A DNA stretch of 64,000 nt, taken from positions 124,001 through 188,000 of the forward strand of contig PUDQ02000080.1 of NCBI GenBank assembly GCA_002964805.2, in the 5' to 3' direction. Position numbers and translations under genes: made by a program. Positions 1-12,705 of the stretch are shown in pieces. Below the pieces are notes generated by a model. The model was not told the DNA's origin. It saw nothing but the letters and a program-made list of their open reading frames with translations, and searched no databases. The stretch comes from Trametes villosa (taxonomy: Eukaryota; Basidiomycota; Agaricomycetes; Polyporales; Polyporaceae). Each line of letters begins with the position of its first letter. The stretch's first letter is position 1.

Positions 1-101
1 GTCCAGTGAAACAAGTCGTCGTCGGACGGCTGGAGGCGCATGGCGCCGAGGTCCTCCTTCTTGAGGTCCGCGATCTCGCGGTGTATGCGCTTCAGCGTCA
101 T
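1..101 (-). CDS. Ubiquitin-conjugating enzyme E2, N-terminal exon (partial)
   Basis: The reverse strand reads from an ATG at 101 to the window edge as MTLKRIHREIADLKKEDLG and then RLQPSDDDLFHW. This is the N-terminal alpha helix and start of the first beta strand of a UBC fold; in UBC4/UBC5-type E2s the same positions read ALKRIxxELxDL...DDxFxW. E2 enzymes carry ubiquitin as a thioester on a cysteine about 85 residues in and pass it on with an E3. That cysteine lies outside the window, so activity cannot be judged. The gene is transcribed away from the next gene, with about 520 bp between the two start codons. Confidence 0.85.
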   Translation of the reverse strand, partial: MTLKRIHREIADLKKEDLGAMRLQPSDDDLFHW

Positions 102-622
102 CTTCCAGGTCTCCTCTCAGCACAGCGTCTACAGTGGGGGACAAGGGGAGCACGTACGGGGGATACGTGAGGGGGCGCCATGGGTGTGGTGGGTGTGCGG
201 AAGAGGGGAGAGAGGGGAGGTGGCTGAGGTGAGCGAGCGCGACGATGGACGGTGGCCACCACGCTAGACGCCCAAAACGGCCGGGAGCAGGCGCCGCCGT
301 GCTTACGTGAGCGTCCCGAAACGGAGGAGTGGGCGCACGTTGTCCGTGACTCTGCCTTTCACCTTCACTCTCTTCCCCGCACCGTCATGTTCTGAGCCCT
401 CTCTCTCTCGCCCTAAGCACACCGAAGACAGAGTCCGCTCAGGCTGCCGAACCCACCCCAGACCTCCAACTCACTCAGCGCACACGATGATAACCCGAAT
501 ATCTGCCTAAACCACCCGCCATCTCCGCCAATAATACCTTCGTCCATAAAGTAGCAAACACACAAACACCCCACAAACGTTCACCGTTCAACACACAGAG
601 AAACTCAACTCGAACCACCGCA
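102..622. promoter_or_regulatory. Divergent intergenic region, E2 / GTPBP-like gene
   Basis: Non-coding interval between two divergent start codons. It contains pyrimidine-rich stretches (about 350-420) and A/C-rich sequence just before the ATG at 623, as is common for fungal 5' UTRs. No clear TATA box was found. Confidence 0.5.
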
Positions 623-2111
623 ATGTTCGGCGAGCACGAGTCCGAGAGCCCGCGCGTCCCCAGCCCGTGGGACCTCTTCCTGCCCTCCCCTCCGGACGGC
701 ACCCCGCCCCAGCCCAGCCCCCCACTGCACAACGGCATCCCCAAGCTCGTCCCCGAGGTCGAAGAGGTGCGCCCTTTCCCCCTCACTCCCTCACTCCACC
801 ACCCAAACCAATTCTCACTGACTCACGCGTGCGCGCTTCCAGGGAAACGTCGAGTACAAGCTCAAGCTCACCAACATCTCCAACGCGCGTTTCGCGCGCC
901 TCGTCACCCAGCTCAAATGGCGCCTCCTCGAGGGCGGCGGCCAGGCCTACTACGAGCTCGGCGTCGCCGACTCGGGCGCCCTCATCGGCCTCTCCCGCGC
1001 CGACCTCGACGAGTCCCTCGCCACGCTCGAGATGATGGCCGGCGAGATCGGCGCGTCCGTCATCGTCGTCAAAGAGATAGAGGTCCCCCCGACGATCGCC
1101 GCCCTCGCCGACAAGGACTCGGGCTTGCACGACCCCGACACTGGGGACTGGAACCGCAAGATGAAGCGCCGCGCAGGGGCGGCCGACGACGACCCCTCCA
1201 CTACCACTACTGAAACCGAGACAGACCCAGCAACAGATTTTACCGACTTTGACGACGTCGCGTCCTCCGCGTCCAGCGGGCGCACGCCCGGCATCGCCAC
1301 GCCCACCTCCGTGTACGTCCGCACGAAGGCGATCATACACCGCCCGGTACGCACAAACCCGGAGCGCCCCACGGCGCAGTCCTCACCCTTCATCGCCCCG
1401 CTCGACGACGACCTCGCGCTCTTCTCCATGGAGCCCGAGCCCGCGTTCCGGGACGACGCACCCACCTACGGCGACGACGAGCTCGAGCTCGAGCTCGGCC
1501 CGCCCCGGCACTCCTCCTTCGCGGGCCTCGAGATCTCCGCGGTGTACAAGCCGCGCCCGGTGCGGCAGCGCGCGCGCGCCGGGCTCGGGCCGACGGCGGG
1601 GCGGCACGGGAAGCGGGCGAGCAAGCCGAAGGAGAAGAAGGTGCAGCCGTGGCATCAGAACGCCAAGGGCGGGCCAGGGGCAGCGGGGGCGGGGCCGCAG
1701 GCGGGCCTGAGCAAGGAGGAGAAGGCGCTGCAGCGGCGGCTGGCACGCGATAAGAAGCGCGAGGAGAAGCGTGCCGCCCTGATCGCCTGCGCGAGCGAGG
1801 CCGAGGATGGCGCGTCGCCGTCGGCCCCGACAGATGCGGAGGCGGTCGCGAGGGGCATGGCGGCGCTGGCGCTGGCCGCGGAGATTGGGGAGGAGGCGAG
1901 CACGCTGGCGTCGGGCGCGGGCGATCTGCACGCGGCGGTGGAAGTGGGGAGGAACGCGGGTGGAGGGGGGTCGCCGGAGCTAGACGCGCGGGAGCTGGGC
2001 GGGCAGGCCCAATTCCAAGTCGAGGCGCGACTGATCGTCGAGGCACTCGTTGTGCGGAAGATGTCGATAGAGGAGGCGACGCTGGATTTCAGCAGGTTCG
2101 CGCTCGTATGA
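623..2111 (+). CDS. GTPBP1/GTPBP2 N-terminal-region protein without a GTPase domain
   Basis: Two exons, 623-766 and 843-2111 (phase 0, 76-nt intron), give about 470 residues. Residues 45-130 (GNVEYKLKL, then RLVTQLKWRLLEGGG and YYELGVADSGALIGL) match the conserved segment that precedes the G domain in GTPBP1/GTPBP2-type translational GTPases. No Walker A (GxxxxGKS/T), DxxG or NKxD motif follows. The C-terminal half is instead low-complexity, with a Lys/Arg-rich stretch ending in the alternating charged run RRLARDKKREEKRAAL. It resembles stand-alone N-terminal modules found in fungi, and may be a regulator rather than a GTPase; that role is inferred. The start is the first ATG, in a good context after an A/C-rich leader, and the product begins MFGEHESESP. 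Confidence 0.75.
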
Positions 2112-3070
2112 TTTGGGAGGGGGTGTGCGTATGATTTCCTACCTTGGACTGCAAGCTTCGTGATCTATTCTTTACTGCGACAAAGTGTGTAGTTTGGTTC
2201 GTGATTGGAATGGGACGGGGGGAGTTGGGCTATAAACGGCGGGCTATCGGCACACGCGTCTGTCGAGCAGCTTGTGGCGGAACCCAAGCTGGTGCTGCGG
2301 AGGGAAGAAGATGGCAGAGAGCGCGTGCCTGGCTTGAGTGTGGGCGGGCGTGGACGGAGGAGCTGACGCCATCCTCTCCCGCTCTTGGGTTTTCTCACCG
2401 GCTGGAGGGGCGAGGACGGGGACGGGGAGGGAGCATGTGCGGGCGGAGGGAGGTGGCAAACAGCCTCCGGCAACGCGGAGCGATGACATCGCGCCCAATG
2501 CACTGCTCGTGCGCACGCCGCTGTTGGTATGTCGACGCGCGGGGGGAGTGGGAGGAGGGGAGGAGGAGGAGGGGGAGAGCTGGGAGGGACGGATCAGCAC
2601 CCGAGGCTTATCGCGCACGTGGCCGGGGACCTTGCGCGCGCGACCTCTCCTCTCTCCTCGACTCTCTCAAGTGTGCTCCTGCTCGCTCGCGCTCTGCTCC
2701 TGCGCCCATCTCGCTCTCCCATCGTTGCCCTTCGCTCGCTCCAGCCCGTGCTCCCCCCGCGCGGTTCCTTTCTGCCTCTTCTGCCGCCCCCGGTCCACGC
2801 CCACCCAGAATATCCCCCGCCCGCTGACCCCCGCCCCTCTCGTCAGCGTCCCTCTTCCCCGAGCTCCTGCTATCGTCTGCTCCCTCCTCTGACCTTGCGC
2901 TCCCTTGACCATCTCTTCGCGCTCTCTCCTCTTGCTTAGCCTCGTTTCTGGCTGCGCCCTGCGTTCCTGAGCCCTCGGCATCTATACACTTCAGCACTGT
3001 GACTTCGCGCGCAGCCCCGGCTCGCGTGCACCCGCCCTCCACCGCGCGCACCCCCTCCGTCTGGCATGAA
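2112..3070. promoter_or_regulatory. Intergenic region upstream of the OPT transporter
   Basis: About 960 bp without a supported gene. The last 450 bp (2640-3060) are strongly pyrimidine-rich (CT tracts), which is typical of fungal core promoters and 5' leaders. Long open frames on both strands here are compositional artefacts of the CT bias. Confidence 0.5.
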
Positions 3071-6000
3071 ATGTCCGCGCTCGTCGAGGAGGACCACCGC
3101 GACTCCGCCTCGTCATTAGCAGAATCCCTCCCCGACTCCGCCTCCGCCTCGGGCTCCTTTGGCAGCACCTTTGGCCGCGAAAAGTCTATCCGTGCGCACC
3201 TCTCTCGCTCGCTCGCGCGTGCCGATCGCTCATGCGCACTGTGCGCCCGCCCTGTAGGTTCCGTCCAGTACGACTCCGAGTCCCTTTCCTCGCGCATCTC
3301 CCCGCCCCCCGACTTCTTCGACCCCAACTTCGACACCGACATCACCTGGCTCGGTACGTCCCCTGCCCTTCCCTCTTGAACCCAATCCGCGGAATCTAAC
3401 AGGCGCTCCCGCTCCCCGCTCGCGCTGGATGCAGAGGACGACTCGCCGTACCCAGAGGTGCGCTCCGCCGTCGCCAACTATGACGACCAGTCCATGCCCG
3501 TCAACACCCTCCGCGCCTGGGTCCTCGGCATCTTCTGGGCGATCGTCATCCCCGGCGTGAACGAGTTCTACTACTTCCGATATCCCTCCGTCATGCTCAC
3601 CGGGGTGCGCCTCTCTCCCTCCTGCTCCCTCTCTCTGTCTCGCTGCGCTCCCGCTCACACTGACACACACGCCGCCGCGCGCCGCCAGATCGTCGCCCAA
3701 CTCGTCGCCTTCCCGATGGGCCGCGTCTGGGCGCGCTGGGTTCCCGCCGTCAAGGTCTTCGGCGTGTCCCTCAACCCGGGACCCTTCACGATCAAGGAAC
3801 ATGTAAGGCGCAGCCGCCCGATCGCAGAAGCTTTCCGCTTACGCTTGTAGGTCCTCATCACCATCATGGGCGGGGTGGGCGCACAAGCGGCCTACGCGGT
3901 ACGTACCTTCCCCACATCCTACTCTGTGCTCCTTTGACCGAGGACCGTACCGGGATGTTAGACGGAGATCATCGCGGTGCAGCGCGTGTGGTACGAGCAG
4001 AACTTCAACTTCGCATGTAGGTCCACTTTCCCTCCCGCGTGCGCCCAAGCAGCCGTCGCTAACCCCCGGCAGACCAATGGATGTTGGTCATGTCGACACA
4101 GGTAAGCAGTACGCTGACCTAGCAGCAGCACAATATCCCTGACGCGCATCGTCAGCTCATCGGCTTCTCCGTGGGCGGGCTCGCACGCAGACTGGTATGA
4201 TTTCCCTCCGTCGCTGGGCGCGTTTCCCCGATTCCGTCCGCTCACTATTATTGCTCATGTGCCCCGATACCAGCTCGTCGCACCGGCCTCCATGAGTGCG
4301 TCCCATCTTCCCCTTCCCTCCGCTCCGCCTGAATTCAATCACCTAACCGCCACGCAGTCTGGCCAAACACGCTCGTTCTCTGCGCGCTCTTCAACACGCT
4401 CCACTCGCAGAGCTACGCCGGCATCGGCACGCACAGCGGGCTCAGCCGCGAGCGCTTCTTCGCCTTCGCCTTCGTCTCCGCCGCCCTCTGGTGTAAGTCC
4501 CGGCGCCTCCCCCTCCCCCTCCCCCGCGCACCGCCCCGCCCTGCCCTGGTATCCGTGTCTGATTATAGCCCCGCAGATATCGTGCCCGGGTACCTTTTCC
4601 AGGCTCTCAGGTACGTCCCGCTTCGCTTCGCCGCGCCGCGCCGCTCTGGGGCCGCCAACTCATCTAATTTGTGGTCGCTGCGGCGGTACAGCGTCTTCAC
4701 ATGGGTACGTCCGCTCGCTCTTATCGCTGGCCATTGAGCTGGGCTGGAATGCGTTGCGCTGTGCAGGTCTGCTGGCTGGCCCCGAATAATGTCGTAAGTC
4801 CCGTGCCACACTGTCGACCCGCTGCCTTGCAACGAGTTAACCGTGACGTCCCCGACAGAAAATCAACACGCTATTTGGGTAAGTTCTTACCGACCCCCCA
4901 GGCGCGCGCGAACACGGCGGCTAAGCAGCCGTGCCTGCAGCTATCACAGCGGCATGGGCTTCTCCCTGCTCTCCTTCGACTGGAACCAGATTGCGTTCAT
5001 CGGCAGCCCGCTCTCGACGCCCTGTACGCCCCTTCTCCCCCCTCCCCCGCTCTTCCTCCTCCCTGACGACTCATCTGCCGCGCAGGGTGGGCCGAGGCCA
5101 ACGTCATCGCCGGCTTCCTGATTTTTTACTGTGAGCTCATCCCCGTCATCGTCATTTGCGACCGTGCAAAGCCCGCGTGTCCGTCCGCTAATCCGCCGTG
5201 TTGCAGGGTTTCTCGCGCCCGTCATCTACGTGCGTATACACCCGTGTTTGAGCGGTGATGGGTGAACGAGGAGCTGACGTCGTCGCAGTTCACGAACACA
5301 TGGCACTCCCAATTTATGCCGTGCGTAGCGCCCACTTCCGTCGTGTTTTACCCGCTAACTGCGCCGCAGAATATCTGCACTAGGACCGTTTGATAACACA
5401 GGTACGCTTTCTCTGGTGCACACTGCTCGCCCGCCGCGAATACTGACCGCTTGCCCGCCAGGAAAACCGTACAACCTAACGAGGATCCTCAACCCGGACA
5501 AGACGTTCAACCACGACGCCTACACAGCCTACTCCCCGCTATTTCTCTCGTACGCCCCCCTCCTCCCTCCCCCATCCCCTCTTTCTGCTGTGTCCCGCCT
5601 CCCGCTGACCGCGCCTCCGCGTAACAGCGCGACGTTTGCGATCTCGTACGGACTCGCGTTCGCGTCGATCACGGCGACGATCGTGCACGCGCTGCTCTAC
5701 TTCCGCAAGCCGATCATGGTGCACCTGCACCGCTCGCTCGGCGAGCAGCCCGACGTGCATGCGCAGCTTATGGCGAAGTACCCGCAAGGTACGTCCCCTG
5801 CGCCGCTCCGTTGTTATACATACCCACTGATCCCCGTCGAATTAGTCCCCGAGTGGTGGTAAGTCCCGCATATTTCTCAGGTTGTAGACCCGTGATTGAC
5901 GGTGCGCAGGTACGGATGTATACTAGGTGCGTGCCTTACCTCTCCTGCATCCTTGTTGCGATATCATACTGACCGTGCTGCGTTCCGCCCAGTTGTGACG

Positions 6001-8042
6001 TTCGTGTTCGCATGCCTCGCCATCGAGCTCTTCCCGACGCAGATGACGATCTGGGCGCTGATCGTCGCGCTCTGCATCGCACTCGTGAGTCCCCCGCCCC
6101 CAAGCTGCCCGTGTGCGCTCCGTCCTGACGCCCCTCGCCAGGTGTACATCGTCCCAGTCGGTAAGTGCCCGAATGCCTGCCTCCACGCGCACCTGGATTG
6201 TAACCGTCCTGCCCCACCAAGGCATGATCCAAGCCGTCACGAATCGGCAGGTCGGGCTCAAGTACGTCCGCACCTCCATCCGCATCTGCCGAGCGCCACT
6301 CACCTATGCTGCCCACCCCTCTGCAGCGTGATCACGGAGCTCGTGATCGGGTACATGCTCCCCGGGCGCCCGCTCGCCATGATGATGTTCAAGGTACGCC
6401 TCACTCCCCTTCCCTTCCCGCTCCTACCCGAAGCGCCCCCTATTGACGCCGGACGCGTAGACATGGGGGTACATCACGATGTCACAAGGTACGTCCTCGC
6501 TGCCGTTGTGAGAAAAACGAGAAGTGAGACGGGTGCTGAGCGGCCCGGTGCGCAGCGATGATCTTCACGTCCGACTTCAAGCTGGGCCACTACATGAAGA
6601 TCCCGCCGCGCCCGATGTTCTGGTGCCAGGTGCGTGTTCCCTACCCGCACCGGTGACTTGTCGGTGTGGCGGCGGCTGATGGTGCGGGCTGCTGCTAGAT
6701 TGTGGCGACGATCGTTGCGGGGACCGTGCAGCTCGGAGTGGAGAACTGGTGCGTTTGCGCGTGCGTTGTGATTAGTGGTGTCGGGGTCTGACTGTGATTG
6801 TGTTGCGTTGCAGGATGTTCTCCAACATCCCGTGAGTGATATTTTCCGCGCGATACCGGCTGTGCGTGTGTGCTGACGTCTAGCAGACAAATATGCTCGC
6901 CCGCGCAGAAAGACATGTAAGCTAGAGAGGTATCGCCTAGGATCTGGAACTGAACATTGACGGTCGTGGATGATAGCTCCGGATTCACATGTCCAAATAC
7001 AGAGGTGCGCTCATCCTGGCATCCACACGGATCCCACACAGCTTTCTAACGGTGTCCGCTAGGTCTTTGCCACAGCCTCCGTTGTGGTGAGTAGGGACTG
7101 TTAGTTCTTTCAGGATGCATTCTCACCTTGCCACACAAGTTCGGTGTCGTCGGACCCACATTGCAGTTCTCCAAGAACCAGCTCTACTAGTACGTCACAT
7201 CCCATCTACTTACCCGTTCGCTATGCTGACGTGCCGAGCAGTCGTACGCAGACCTGATTTTGCGCTATTGCACTGATGCTGACTCCGCAGCAGCCCTAGT
7301 ATTCTTCTTCATCGTTGGAGCGGTGTGCCCGCTCGCGGTCTGGCTGCTCTCGCAGCGCTATCCCGACTCATGGTTAAATTATGTTAAGTAAGCCCGACCA
7401 GTCTTCTATGTACGTTCTGCCACTGACCGCCTTTCTGTAGCTTCCCGTGAGTCCCACCCATATCTACGTGTAGTCCCAGGCACTTACTGATAGCCCCGCA
7501 GCCTGATGTTCACGGGCATCGGCCTGATCCCGCCCGCGAGCGCGGTGAACTACATTCCGTGGGCCATCATCGGCTTCCTCTTCCAGTATGTCATCCGCAG
7601 ACGACATTTCCCGTTCTGGGCGAAATACAACTGTGCGTATCCGCCTTCAATCCAGCCCCCGCCTTATTCTGCGCCGCTGATCCTCATGCGATGGCTCCAG
7701 ATGTGCTCTCTGCCGCGCTGGATGCGGGCACGGCGATCTCGACGATCCTCGTCTATTTCATGTAAGCTACGGCGACCTGACCACCAACTAGTACCGCGCT
7801 GACGCGCCCACTCTGTAGCCTGCAATACCCCGCGAACGGGGAGATCGGGCAGAACAACATCCAGAAATGGTGGGGGAACACGGTGTACAAGAACACGGCG
7901 GACTGGCACGCGGTGCCGCTGCGCACAGTCCGTGAGGGGGATCACTTCGGGTGCGTCTTGCTCCTTCTCTCTCTTACCCTTGTATCGTGAAGTGGATGCT
8001 GATGTGCGTGTGTGGGTGCGCCGTAGGCCGGACACTTGGTAG
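3071..8042 (+). CDS. OPT-family oligopeptide transporter
   Basis: A gene of about 28 short exons separated by introns of about 50-60 nt. The splice phases join into one open frame from ATG 3071 (MSALVEEDHRDS) to TAG 8040. The protein has a Ser/Asp-rich cytosolic N-terminus, then many hydrophobic segments carrying OPT hallmarks: SPYPEVR, NEFYYFRYPSV, the signature NPGPFTIKEH, SYAGIGTHSGL, FDWNQIAFIGSPL, PVGMIQAVTN and FTGIGLIPPAS. The family imports tetra- and pentapeptides and glutathione-like peptides with protons across the plasma membrane. The tail ends REGDHFGPDTW, with the last exon only 16 nt before the stop. Wood-decay fungi carry many OPT genes, so the exact substrate cannot be read from sequence. 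No disabling change was found. Confidence 0.92.
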
Positions 8043-8328
8043 ACTAGCTTTCTGTTGTATCATTAGATGTATTTGTTGCTGTCGTTTGCAGTGCTTTACT
8101 GGATTTCATATATAGGGTGATATAGTTGGCTATGCCCCCGGATTCGAATTTCGGAGTATGTTCGTGAGCTGCATCGAGTTTGTGGGTGTAACCGGCCCAT
8201 CGGTACGATCGAGTGAGCGAGCGTCTACGTGCTGTGGCAAATTTGAGTAGGCGCCGGGCGCGACTTTGCGCTCAGCGTGCGCGACGACGACCAACTTTGC
8301 TTTCTGCTGTTCCCCACCGTCTGCCGCC

Positions 8329-10522
8329 ATGGACTCCCTGTTCGCAAAAGCCGACGCGATCCGCCCGCTCAACAAAAAGCGGCGCACTGACAAACCTGGC
8401 GCGCGCCCCAAGCCCGGGCCCTCCAAACAACCCGCCCCCGCCGCCCCCTCCGGTGCAGACGCAGACCCGACCGCCTCCTCCGTCTCGCAGCACACCGCGC
8501 TCCCGCGCTCGCTGCGCCCCGCCTCCCCGCCGCCCGAAGAGGCGAAGAAGTACGCGCACATCCGGAACAAGGCGCTCCGCACGGACCTCTCGCGCCAGTC
8601 CGCGCACAATGCGCGCGCGAAGCGGCTCGTCAAGGACGCGGAGCTGCTCCTCGCGGAGGACGCGGGCCTGATGGAGGTCGAGGGCGAGCTCGAGAAGACG
8701 TGGCGCGTGGGCCAGGCGGAGATCGCGGAGGCCGCGGGGCAGCAGGCTGCGCAGGGGCGGCAGGAGTGGAAAATGGAGGGTGGGCCGTACAGGACGCGGT
8801 ATACGCGCAATGGACGGTGCGTAAAATCCCATGCAAAACACACATTTCCGTCTTATCATTGAGGAACCGCCAGGCATATAGCGGTGGTGGGAGCCAAGGG
8901 GCATGTCGCGACATTCGACTGGCAGACAGGCACCCTCCACTCGGAACTGCAGCTACGAGAGACCTGCAGAGATATTACGTGAGTTCGACCTTCCCTGCCT
9001 TCGGAGCGAGCCATGACCCATGTTACAGGTTCCTACAGGACCACTCACATTTTGCCGTCGCGCAAAAACAGTATGTATTCATCTACGACCGCGACGGCGT
9101 CGAGCTGCACAAGCTCAAGTCGCACATCGAGCCCACCCGGCTCGAGTTCCTGCCCTACCACTGGCTCCTCGTCAGCATCGTACGTCCTTTCCCCCGTCTT
9201 CCCCAATCCTCTCCCCTAACCTCTCACCTCCCACAGGGCAACCCGGGGTACCTAAAATACCAAGATACCTCCACGGGCCAGCTCGTCGTCGAGCACCGCA
9301 CGAAGCTCGGCGCCTGCCACACGATGTGCCAGAACCCGCACAACGCCGTCATCCACCTCGGGCACCAGAACGGGACGGTCACGCTCTGGACGCCGAACCT
9401 GCCGCACCCCGCCGTGCGCCTCCTCGCACACATGGGGCCCGTCGCGAGCGTCGCCGTCGACCCGAGCACCGGCGGGCGGTACATGGCCTCCGCTGGGGAA
9501 GATGGTACGGTCAAGGTGTGGGACTGCCGGAATTGGAAGGGCGCGGTGCGGACGTGGAACGCGAGGGGCGGCAGCGCCGAGGTTGACTGGAGTCAAAAAG
9601 GCGCGTTAGCCGTCGCAACAGGCGGCAGTGTAAATGTACGTTCACCTCCTTTACACCACCCTCCACATGAGCTCGATCTAACCCCCTCATCTCTAGGTTT
9701 ACACCAAACCGTCCATCCAGACACCCTTCGCAGCCACCGTCTCCCCACCGCTCTACCTGACCCACCCCGTCCCGCACCGCCCGCTCACCTCCGTCCGCTT
9801 CTGCCCCTTCCAAGACATCCTCTCCATCGGCCACTCCGCGGGCGTCTCGAGCATCCTCGTCCCCGGGTCCGGCGAGCCCAACTTCGACAGCACCGAGGCG
9901 GACCCGTTCGAGAACAAGAAGGCGCGCCGCGAGCGCGAGGTCAAGGGCCTCCTCGACAAGGTACGTCTTCCCTCCGTAACAAAGAATGTGCTTGCTGACC
10001 CATTTTTCCCGCCTGTAGATCCAACCGGACGCGATCACGCTCGACCCCAGCTTCATCGGCTCGCTCGCGGCCGCACCCTCGCTCAGCACCGCCGTCGACG
10101 GCGCGCACGACATCCCCTTCGCACGCCTCCCGCGGTACGAGCGCCTGCGCGCCTCCGGCAAGGCCGACGAGACCGAGGACGGCGCCGCCCCCCCTGGCGC
10201 AGACGCAGACGGGGACGGCGCGGGCGTGCACACGCAGAGCAAGGCGGAGAAGGAGAAGAACCGGATGCGGGGGAAGAACAAGAGCCTGAAGCGCTACCTG
10301 CGCAAGCAGCGCAAGAACGTCGTCGACCCGCGCGCGGTGAGTCTCTCGCCGGGCCGCATGGGTTTGTTGATGCTGATTAGTTTTTTTTTGGTGTTGCAGC
10401 TGGCGGTGCGGAAGAACCTCGAGAAGGAGCGGGAGGAGCGGCGCAAGGCGCGGGCTATCGCGAGCGGGCAGGAGGCGCCCCAGAAGTATTCCGCGCTCGA
10501 CCGGTTCAAGCGATCGAATTAG
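8329..10522 (+). CDS. UTP7: U3 snoRNP / SSU processome WD40 protein Utp7 (WDR46/BING4)
   Basis: The frame starts at ATG 8329 (MDSLFAKADAIRPLNKKR) and ends at TAG 10520, with six introns. The N-terminal third is basic and helical (KYAHIRNKALRTDLSRQS). WD40 blades follow: GHVATFDWQTG, FLQDHSHFAVAQKQY, FIYDRDGVELHKLKSH, NPGYLKYQDTSTGQLV, HMGPVASVAVDPSTGG and GEDGTVKVWDCRNW. The C-terminus has the BING4-specific lysine-rich tail (MRGKNKSLKRYLRKQRKNV) and ends YSALDRFKRSN. Utp7 acts in the nucleolus in 18S rRNA maturation. From 9081 onward the gene lies inside the 7.1-kb tandem duplication, and a broken 3' copy is found at 16217-17617. The open frame and the loss of function in the other copy identify this one as the working gene. 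Confidence 0.93.
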
Positions 10523-10599
10523 CTGCTTGTTTTCTTGTATCTTCGATGCTTGCGCATGGTCCATCTATCTCTGCATTTGCCTCTTGCCACATGCCACGC

Positions 10600-11546
10600 C
10601 GCGTCGTTCGACCGCCGATACGTGTGGAGCAGAATACGCATGCGCCTCCCAACCAGTGACCTGCATTGAGTACGTCCTTTAAACCTAGGTATCATATCAA
10701 AGGAACTCACCCTCATCCCCCACCTCTCACTTAGGTGCCTAGCTGGAAGCAAGCCGTCATACCCGCGTTGGGATGGCTACAAGCTGCGATGAGAGCAGAC
10801 CGCAGGAAGAAGTCCTCTACTCCGACGAGCAGATGATTGATGACAGTCGTTTCTCAAGGCGGCGTCGGCGTACAACCGTCTTCTTAAGTTCACGTTCAAC
10901 AGAAAAACGCGCCACGTATGCATGGCGATATCTCCTTGATCATGACGAGCTGCTTGACGAGATTATGCCCGTCATCTTCGATGTCCCTCTCGGATTCGTT
11001 TTGGATGCCGGGGTCCTGTGTCCCTCGCCTCGCCTAACATATTGGCCAACCACAGGGTCGCAAGGAATCGTGTTCTACGAGCTTATCGAAGCCTTCACCA
11101 GCCTTGAACACCTTCAGCGCGAGGCATGGTGTTATAGGTGAGCCGCAATTATGCGTGTAACTCCAGGTGGCCTTCTGAGGTGCTGTCTCCGCTGAGCTAC
11201 TTCTATCTGCCATCCAGCTACACCCTTGCGCCACGAATCGACACTCCTAGATCACAGTATGATTTCTATGCAATCATCTATGCAAAACGGGCAGTATGCT
11301 TCCGTATTCCTCGGTGTTGCTATTGAACACTATCACTTATGCCGAACTTGAGAGACACCTCTGTAAGTCGGTCACTGCCGAAAGCGCTTCTCATCAGAGT
11401 GTCATTGACTAACAAATCTCAGGCTGTTCCTATATTGCATCGATTCCCGCTAGGGTGCATGCCGGAAGGGTCTGCCGCTTCGTCTGCACTATACCCTTGG
11501 GCTCACTGTGTCCTGCGCACCAGCAATTCAAGCGTCGCCCATCACC
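10600..11546. other. Conserved upstream block of the first mucin-like gene, possible gene relic
   Basis: About 950 bp between UTP7 and the first mucin-like gene. It contains recognisable segments repeated at 17820-18735 and, in shorter form, near 13120-13310 (an ACGAGCTGC...GACTGCAGG or GACCGCAGG element, then a CATCTTCTCGAGCTC element in two of the three). An open stretch at 10773-11141 is interrupted in the copy at 17960-18330, so coding is doubtful. In frame just upstream of the ATG at 11547 the sequence reads hydrophobic (LPLRLHYTLGLTVSCAPA), also in the copy, but an in-frame TAG lies 5' of it. Confidence 0.4.
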
Positions 11547-12705
11547 ATGTCCCCTGTCGACGCCGATCTCTACGGAATCCCAGTCCATGTTCCATCCCCC
11601 TACCCAGTGAGTATCCGGCAAACTGCTCCTCAGTGTACTGCAACTCACGATCACGACCTTGTAGTCCTTCCCGCCCACAGCCACACTACTATCACCCGCC
11701 ACTACCCAGGAAGTCCGTCCTCCTCATGCACCCATAGCCCGCTCGTCCGCTAGCCCCGTTACAACGCCATCTAGCCTCAGTTCGGTCCTATTCACGACTG
11801 CTACTCCTTCAATATCTGACACGAGTATCATCGGCTCCAGTCTACGTCTCTCGCTTGCCCTGCCGTCTCCATCCTTGGATCCTGCTACTCCCGTCTTTCA
11901 ACTATCCGCCAGCAACACCTTCCCCAGTACATTCGCAAGCGATACCTCCTCTGGTACATCCGCCGGTGATACCTCCCCCGGTACATTCACTGCTAGCACT
12001 GCCGCTCCTGCTACATCCAACAGCGGCGGCGACACCATCTCGAACCCAGCAGCCCACCCAGGGCGGCCTACCAAGGTTATCGTCATCGTCGCAGTCATAT
12101 TAGGCCTTTTCTTCGTAGCCGGGGGGTTCCTCCTAGTACTCCGTGCGCGGCACCGGAGATGTCGCGCGGCTCATGGCCCTGTTCCGGTTGTTCGACCAAG
12201 AGGCGCACGCCGTCCATGGCATCGCGTCGGAGCGGCGCATCGTCTGCACGATCAGAAGGAGGAACGCGCATCACTCTCCTCCCAGATCGCTGTCGTCTCG
12301 GACGCGACACAACATCCCACCGGAGCTACCGAGAACGAAGGCCTGGACGACGGCGTTCAGATCGCACAGCGCGAGAGCGTCCTCACTCTTGGGAACGCAC
12401 CGGAGGTTCCTTTGGGCTCCCTCGCCAAAGCCGTACGCAGAAGCCTGCCATCGGGGCCTCTGCCCTCGCGGCCGCAAACAGTCACCGTGCATGCAGAGTT
12501 GGCCCACGCAGACACACACTTGACATACGCAACGCAACCCGCGATCTCGACGGGAAACTCGGATCCCGTCTTCGTCATGCTCCCGGCGGATCTCGCTCGC
12601 GGTATCCTGGCGCTGGTAGCGGGCGCGAATGCAGGTGGGGTCAGGCATGTGGAGGTGTCGGAAGCTGGACAGGACTACGAGCCTCCACCTGCATACTCGG
12701 AGTAG
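11547..12705 (+). CDS. Mucin-like single-pass membrane protein with C-terminal PPAY (paralog A)
   Basis: Exon 1 is 11547-11606 (20 codons, MSPVDADLYGIPVHVPSPYP) and exon 2 is 11665-12705; the phase-0 intron of 58 nt gives 366 residues. Residues 21-150 are Ser/Thr/Pro-rich with repeated DTS and GTS units and are likely O-mannosylated. A transmembrane helix (VIVIVAVILGLFFVAGGFLL, about 158-182) is followed by Arg/His residues, predicting an outside N-terminus. The cytosolic tail ends with the family block MLPADLARGILALVAGANAG and EPPPAYSE; PPAY fits the PPxY WW-domain ligand. The second copy of this gene is at 18736. No assigned family is recognised; a cell-surface sensor or arrestin-like ubiquitin-ligase adaptor is an inference. 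Confidence 0.72.

Noticed and set aside
2144..3477. Overlapping open frames on both strands before the OPT gene
   Set aside because: CT/GA-rich low-complexity sequence; none has a recognisable domain or a splice pattern.
11463..11546. Signal-peptide-like extension upstream of paralog A (and of C at 18650)
   Set aside because: Conserved between copies and hydrophobic, but without ATG and with an in-frame TAG just upstream in A; kept only as a note.
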